Source of the DNA: Paulinella micropora
Lineage: Eukaryota; Cercozoa; Imbricatea; Euglyphida
DNA: 46,002 nt
Direction of reading: 5' to 3'
Assembly (NCBI GenBank): GCA_009731375.1
Contig: BJOX01000018.1
Coordinates: 31,635 to 77,636 of the forward strand
Of the stretch, positions 41,744 to 46,002 are shown piece by piece. How positions within the stretch are numbered: position 1 is the stretch's first letter; each line of letters begins with the position of its first letter. A model generated the notes under the pieces. The model made no database searches, was not told where the DNA came from, and saw only the letters and a program-made list of their open reading frames with translations. The position numbers and the translations under genes are program-made.

Positions 41744-42742
41744 TCAAAGGTCCATTATTACTTTAGCCTTTCTTTCTCTCTTACTTGTTCTAATGTTTTC
41801 TGGTTCTATTTCTTCTCTTTTGAGTAGTTCTTTTGTTTTCTTTTCTTTTATAATTTCTTTTGTTTGTTGTTTTATGTCTTTCTCTTCGTCAATAGGTTTT
41901 GTAAAATCAGTTTTCAATAAATCCCTCGGGCTCACTAATTCATCATTATTTAATATTAACTTAAATCCGGAACGGCCTTTGACTTTATAAATAATTTTGC
42001 TGAAAGTCTTCCCGCCTTTCGCAAACATTAGCTTTTTGTTTTCCTTTCTTACGGTATCTCCGATATTGAATTCATTAATTAAATTATCACGGGTTATAGT
42101 CTGTTTATTTTTGTCTCTTCTAGCAAAGACATCCACCGGTCTGGCCTGAATTCCTCTATGAAGTTTATGATTATAAGCATTGACTAAGTCTTGAATATAA
42201 CTTACCCAATCAAAATTTCTATTAGTTTCAAATAATAAATCTAACCATCTTCTAATACTCCTTATCACTCTATCAACAACCGCTAAGGCTCTATGGTCTC
42301 CGACTTCAACGACATCATGTTTAATACCATTTTGAATAAAATAATCACGAGTTGCTCCTTTATATTCTCCTCCGCTGTCGGTAGTAATTGATTTCGGTTT
42401 ATAAGGTATAGACTTTAAAGCATAATATACTTCTTTCGCTGTTTTATTTTTTAATGGAATGATTATTAAAAATCTTGAATGACAATCAATCCAAACTAAC
42501 ATCCAAGCATACCCCTTATTTCCTTTCTTATCTTTTATCTTACTCATATCTGCTAAGTCAAGAAAGACTTGGTCTAATGGTTTATCTACCCATATCGTGT
42601 TCCATATTTTCGGGTTTTTCTTTTGGTGGTGTATTTCAAGGGCTTCTTCTTCTTTCGTCCTTTTTGTTTCTTCTCCAGTTGGTGTGTCCTCAAGTTGGCT
42701 ATCCGCATTCTGTGTATTAATAATTGTATGTTTATAGTCCAT
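41744..42742 (-). CDS. Retroviral-type (rve) integrase of a polinton-like element
   Basis: 332 residues from the Met at 42742, chosen because it is the start nearest the divergent gene; a longer frame begins at 42823 but would overlap that gene. The RNase H-fold core shows Leu-Asp-Leu-Ala-Asp (Asp62), Thr-Asp-Ser-Gly-Gly-Glu (Asp122) and Ala-Leu-Ala-Val-Val-Asp-Arg (Asp157) in the place of the usual Glu. A C-terminal SH3-like strand set (Ile-Gly-Asp-Thr-Val-Arg...Ser-Pro-Arg-Asp-Leu-Leu) and a basic tail follow. No HHCC zinc motif is visible at the N-terminus. Polintons, Mavericks and polinton-like viruses use such integrases to insert into host DNA. Its presence beside a fibre gene is the main ground for calling the block a polinton-like virus. 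Confidence 0.87.
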   Translation of the reverse strand: MDYKHTIINTQNADSQLEDTPTGEETKRTKEEEALEIHHQKKNPKIWNTIWVDKPLDQVFLDLADMSKIKDKKGNKGYAWMLVWIDCHSRFLIIIPLKNKTAKEVYYALKSIPYKPKSITTDSGGEYKGATRDYFIQNGIKHDVVEVGDHRALAVVDRVIRSIRRWLDLLFETNRNFDWVSYIQDLVNAYNHKLHRGIQARPVDVFARRDKNKQTITRDNLINEFNIGDTVRKENKKLMFAKGGKTFSKIIYKVKGRSGFKLILNNDELVSPRDLLKTDFTKPIDEEKDIKQQTKEIIKEKKTKELLKREEIEPENIRTSKRERKAKVIMDL

Positions 42743-42752
42743 ATTATATACA
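42743..42752. promoter_or_regulatory. 10-base divergent start interval
   Basis: Only ten bases (atatatacaa-like, AT-only except one C) separate the integrase start from the start of the plus-strand small gene. Any promoters must overlap the opposite coding region or its leader. Confidence 0.5.
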
Positions 42753-43010
42753 ATGAGATTTTTAAAGTCCAACATTAAGAATAAAAAATATAAAGTCATT
42801 AGTCCAAAAGGTAAGGTTATCAATTTTGGTGATACTAGATATGAACATTATAAAGACCGCATAGGACTATATTCACATTTAGACCATTTAGATAAAGTAA
42901 GAAGAAAAAATTATAGAGCAAGAGCAAAGGCTATAAAAAATTCAAAAGGTGAATTAACTTATAATAATCCAGAGTATAGTAATTATTATTCTTATCATTT
43001 CCTTTGGTAA
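42753..43010 (+). CDS. DUF5754-like small viral protein
   Basis: 85 residues, basic. The pattern Lys-Lys-Tyr-Lys-Val-Ile-Ser-Pro-Lys-Gly-Lys, Ile-Asn-Phe-Gly-Asp, Tyr-x-x-Tyr-Lys-Asp, Arg-Arg-Lys-Asn-Tyr-Arg-Ala-Arg and the Tyr-His-Phe-Leu-Trp end is that of a small protein of unknown function (DUF5754 type) recurring in large DNA viruses and related elements of protists. The family name is from memory. It is divergent from the integrase and convergent with the next gene. Confidence 0.75.
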   Translation: MRFLKSNIKNKKYKVISPKGKVINFGDTRYEHYKDRIGLYSHLDHLDKVRRKNYRARAKAIKNSKGELTYNNPEYSNYYSYHFLW

Positions 43011-43015
43011 TGATA

Positions 43016-43106
43016 TTTGAAAGACGACTTCGTCGTTTTCAAACATCGTTTTTTCTTTTTTATTTAATCGCAGGTGATGTTTATGGAAGGGACTACATCC
43101 CTTTCC
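43016..43106. terminator. Two hairpins between convergent genes
   Basis: 43016-43043 folds as TTTGAAAgACGAC / GTCGTTTTCAAA with a very short loop and one bulge. 43085-43106 folds as GGAAGGGA / TCCCTTTCC. They lie between the stop at 43010 and the minus-strand stop at 43148, the same arrangement as the hairpin at 41665. Confidence 0.65.
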
Positions 43107-43147
43107 AAACCCGCGGGGTATGGTAGGGCGGAACCCTCCACAAATAT

Positions 43148-43686
43148 CTAAAACTTCAAAAACATCCGTGAGACATCGTCACTTTTTTCTTTCTTATTTG
43201 TCTTTTCAGATTGATTATAAACATTAACAGATATGTTTGATTTCTTTCCTTTCCCTTTCTTAGGCTTGATTTCTTCTTCACTACTCTCGCTTTCGCTTNN
43301 NNNNNNNNACTTTCACTTTCTTCACTCTCAGGCTCTGGTTTCTTACTCTTCTTCTTTTCCCTCTTAGTCTCCGCCTTCGCTCTTTTGATTTTCATTTTTG
43401 CCATCTTTTCCGCAATGATATCAGTAAAATCAACCTCATCCTCATCCTCACTCTCACTTTGCTCGGGTGTGTCATCTTGGTCTTTTCCATTAATAATATC
43501 GCTCGCCACATTCTTATTTTCTATCTCTGCTAATTTTTGTTCCATATCTTCGTCTTCTTGCTTTACAGCATTTCGGTATTGTTCCAAAACCTTTTTGGCG
43601 TGTTCCATTTTTCGTTGTTTCGCTTTCGCTTTTATTCCTTCCACAGCACTCCCCCAGTTCTTACGACTTGCTTCGGGAGACGGCAT
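43148..43686 (-). CDS. Acidic/basic coiled-coil protein, interrupted by a gap
   Basis: It starts Met-Pro-Ser-Pro-Glu-Ala-Ser-Arg at 43686. A helical Lys/Glu region is followed by an acidic stretch (Ser-Glu-Ser-Glu-Asp-Glu-Asp) and a Lys-rich stretch. A 10-N gap at 43299-43308 falls in a Ser-Glu repeat. After the gap the sensible frame (Ser-Glu-Glu-Glu, a Lys-rich stretch, Asn-Ile-Ser-Val-Asn-Val-Tyr, and Ser-Arg-Met-Phe-Leu-Lys-Phe before a stop at 43148-43150) is one base off that implied by ten Ns, so the gap length is nominal. No family is recognised. Confidence 0.68.
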
Positions 43687-43744
43687 TTATACTAAGATTA
43701 ATATATTTTAGTATTTTTTAAATAAATAATTATTTATATAATCT
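43687..43744. promoter_or_regulatory. AT-rich divergent promoter region
   Basis: 58 bases with almost no G or C separate the coiled-coil gene start from the fibre gene start. It includes a near-palindrome (aataaataattatttata) and TATA-like words. A shared bidirectional promoter is inferred. Confidence 0.5.
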
Positions 43745-46002
43745 ATGTCGCAATATAAATCCTTACTTGGCTTGTCAGAAATTGCAGTTGATAGTCTAAA
43801 TATTAAAAACTTAGACCTTACCAACACTAATATTATTGGTTTAAATACAGACAGAGTGCCAGAAGATGAAAACCCTTTGAACCTCTACTATACTGATTTA
43901 CGATTTGATACAAGATTATCTACCAAATCAACAACAGATGTCAAAGAAGGAAAAAATTTATACTACACAGAGCAACGAGTAAGGGACAACGACGAAGTCA
44001 AAGCCTCAACTCAACATAGAAGTAATACTTCCAATCCGCACCAAACCAGTTTATACAATTTGATAGACACAAACATATCCGCACCCTCGGTCGGGCAATA
44101 CTTAACATATAATGATGTAGATGGTAAATGGAGGAATACCACCATTGGGTCAATTGATACACTCACCGATGTAGTCATAACCACACCAATAGCCAATAAT
44201 AGTTATCTTACATATAATTCAATAAACTGGGTAAATAAAACCTTTCCAATAAATGTGGATGAATTCGGCAACATTAGTATGGGAGGTAATCTAAATATAA
44301 CAGGCGTCAATTTACTAAATACCAAAGATGTTGATACTTGGATATCAGAGCACGAAGACAATAATGATAAAGTGTCAGCAGATGGTTCAATAGATACACA
44401 CAGCGATGTAGTCATAACAACACCTACCAATAACCAACTACTCATTTATTCAACAGGACAATGGCGCAATACAAACTCTCCGTTTATAAGATTAGATGGC
44501 ACCGCCATGATGTTTGGAGATTTAAATATGGGAGGTTTTAATGTATCAAATGTCGGTAATGTTGATGGTATTGATGTTTCGGCTCTTGATACTTCTGTAG
44601 TCAAACTAACAGGAGACCAAACCATAACTGGAAACAAAACATTTACTACTTATGTGGGCGTAAAAGACACAAATCCATTAAACACAGGAAAATTATTCTT
44701 CAATTACAACAATAATATGGGCTCTATCTATTCGTCGGAGGCAGGTGGGGCAACGGGCTATCCATTATCTTTTGTAGGCTCGTCCATACTTTTTGCTCCA
44801 ACAACAGGAGGTGGAATGACATTGACAAATAATGTTTTAAATTTTAACAGCACAACGGCAATCAGCGGACTGCCCGCACCATTCTACGACGGTGATGCTT
44901 CAACAAAAGCATATACCGATACGAAACTGGCAAAGGACGGCACGACGGCTATGACGGGCAGTTTAAATATGGGTGGATTTTCAATAACAAATGTAAATTT
45001 AGTTGATGGTATTGATGTTTCGGCTCTTGATACTTCGGCCGTGAAACTAACAGGAGACCAAACCATAGCAGGAACCAAAACATTCAGCAACATAATAAAT
45101 GCTAGTGCGGGGATTGATATGAAAAGCCAAAGTATAACAAATGTTAATCTTGTTGATGGTGTTGATGTTTCTACTCTTGATACTTCTGTCGTTAAGCTAA
45201 CAGGAGACCAAACCATAGCAGGGAATAAAAAATTTACTTCAACAATAGAAGTGCGGGGGGCTACTGCTCCAGCCGCTTTTGATGGTATCGGTATTGCCTT
45301 TGATACGGCAACAAATATAGGAGAGATTGTGGCACAAAAAATAGCAACCGCGGGCTATTATCCGATACAAATAACAGGGTCATATGTTGATTTATATGCG
45401 GGGGATAATGTAATCGCGACAGCAACGGGCACGACACTATCTTTGAACAACAGAAAAATAACAAATTTAGCCACACCAACAGCAACAACAGACGGGACAA
45501 ACAAAAGTTATGTAGATACATTAGACGGGCAAAATGTAAAAATAACAGGAAACCAATCCATAGCAGGAATTAAGACATATAGCAGTGGTGTTGAAATAAC
45601 GGGAAATTCAATCAATTCAACAACAAAGGGCACATTTATCGTTTTCAATTCTACAAGTAATATTGGGTCAATTGCTAGTTTGGATATGAAAACTGCGACA
45701 TATTACAACTTTGAAATTTCTGCGAAAAAAATAAGTTTCATTATTGACGGGACGATAGTCGGTTGGGTAAATGCTTCGGGGCTAGATTGTAATAGTAGCA
45801 AAATAGCCAACCTTGGAACTCCGACATTATCAACGGACGGAGCGACAAAAGGGTATGCGGACACATTGGACGGGCAAAATGTAAAACTATCAACAGACCA
45901 AACCATAACAGGAAGCAAAACATTTAATGGGGCGAGCACTGTGATAAAATATCTAACTTTAACGAACAATGCCGATTTTAATAATCAAACTATCACTAAT
46001 GG
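43745..46002 (+). CDS. Fibre/adhesin-like repeat protein, open at the window end
   Basis: 752 codons read without a stop to the last base. Near residues 60-75 is Thr-Asp-Val-Lys-Glu-Gly-Lys-Asn-Leu-Tyr-Tyr-Thr, a signature common in phage tail fibres. Two Asp-Val-Val-Ile-Thr-Thr-Pro modules follow. A unit of the form Val-Lys-Leu-Thr-Gly-Asp-Gln-Thr-Ile-x-Gly-x-Lys-Thr-Phe starts at about residues 286, 433, 483, 598 and 713. Two Ile-x-Asn-Leu-x-Thr-Pro / Thr-Asp-Gly-x-x-Lys-x-Tyr segments resemble tail-fibre repeats. Thr, Asn, Gly, Ser and Ile are abundant, as in beta-rich trimeric fibres; no signal peptide is seen. A role in host attachment is inferred. It is absent from simple open-frame lists because it has no stop in the window. 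Confidence 0.85.
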   Translation, partial: MSQYKSLLGLSEIAVDSLNIKNLDLTNTNIIGLNTDRVPEDENPLNLYYTDLRFDTRLSTKSTTDVKEGKNLYYTEQRVRDNDEVKASTQHRSNTSNPHQTSLYNLIDTNISAPSVGQYLTYNDVDGKWRNTTIGSIDTLTDVVITTPIANNSYLTYNSINWVNKTFPINVDEFGNISMGGNLNITGVNLLNTKDVDTWISEHEDNNDKVSADGSIDTHSDVVITTPTNNQLLIYSTGQWRNTNSPFIRLDGTAMMFGDLNMGGFNVSNVGNVDGIDVSALDTSVVKLTGDQTITGNKTFTTYVGVKDTNPLNTGKLFFNYNNNMGSIYSSEAGGATGYPLSFVGSSILFAPTTGGGMTLTNNVLNFNSTTAISGLPAPFYDGDASTKAYTDTKLAKDGTTAMTGSLNMGGFSITNVNLVDGIDVSALDTSAVKLTGDQTIAGTKTFSNIINASAGIDMKSQSITNVNLVDGVDVSTLDTSVVKLTGDQTIAGNKKFTSTIEVRGATAPAAFDGIGIAFDTATNIGEIVAQKIATAGYYPIQITGSYVDLYAGDNVIATATGTTLSLNNRKITNLATPTATTDGTNKSYVDTLDGQNVKITGNQSIAGIKTYSSGVEITGNSINSTTKGTFIVFNSTSNIGSIASLDMKTATYYNFEISAKKISFIIDGTIVGWVNASGLDCNSSKIANLGTPTLSTDGATKGYADTLDGQNVKLSTDQTITGSKTFNGASTVIKYLTLTNNADFNNQTITN

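Noticed and set aside
42743-42823. N-terminal extension of the integrase
   Set aside because: Hydrophobic, overlaps the start of the divergent gene, and the Met at 42742 gives a normal-looking start.
44011-45969. Several minus-strand frames of 60-110 residues
   Set aside because: Shadows of the long plus-strand fibre gene, recurring with its repeats.

Overview
This is a window of nuclear DNA from a eukaryote, most likely a single-celled alga or other protist; the species cannot be fixed from the sequence. GC-rich exons with GT-AG junctions sit between introns that are either very short (about 46-57 bases) or built from microsatellites. Gene types seen include an FHA/SAP protein, a NYN-domain RNA-metabolism protein, copia and DDE-type transposons, and a polinton-like viral block. 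No bacterial operon or Shine-Dalgarno signal is visible. There are nine N runs, and some neighbouring duplications look like unmerged contig ends.

Region by region. 1-8408 is a large inverted repeat (arms 1-2681 and 5786-8408) around a 3.1 kb spacer holding a mariner-type MITE and a minus-strand gene combining an FHA domain, a TQ-rich middle and a SAP motif. 8459-8764 holds two exons of a small membrane-anchored protein, followed to about 11620 by simple repeats. 12310-18469 carries plus-strand exons of a MARF1-like NYN protein and a serine-rich/winged-helix-like part, probably one gene, with tetranucleotide and CT introns. 18731-19950 is TAGA arrays. 20346-21540 and 24745-26324 contain exons of unrecognised host genes. 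26.5-37.1 kb is a transposon graveyard: SINE-like pieces with ATT tails, two copies of a transposase-like gene, a duplicated copia RNase H end and an LTR. 37250-39990 is an AT-rich degenerate tandem array of about seven units.

40346-46002 is AT-rich, compact and virus-like: a coiled-coil protein, a spliced small protein with a helix-turn-helix-like end, a retroviral-type integrase, a DUF5754-like small protein, an acidic coiled-coil protein and a long fibre/adhesin-like protein running off the window. Genes alternate in strand, divergent starts are 10 and 58 bases apart, and convergent ends share strong hairpins. This matches one end of an integrated polinton-like virus (or a related Maverick-type element); its capsid, ATPase and polymerase genes would lie beyond 46002.

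Most notable are the viral block with its hairpin signals and host-like 46-base intron, the introns built from microsatellites, the inverted repeat that duplicates the 5' end of a probable DNA-damage-response gene, and a 197-base methyltransferase-like insert found in only one of six homologous repeat units.
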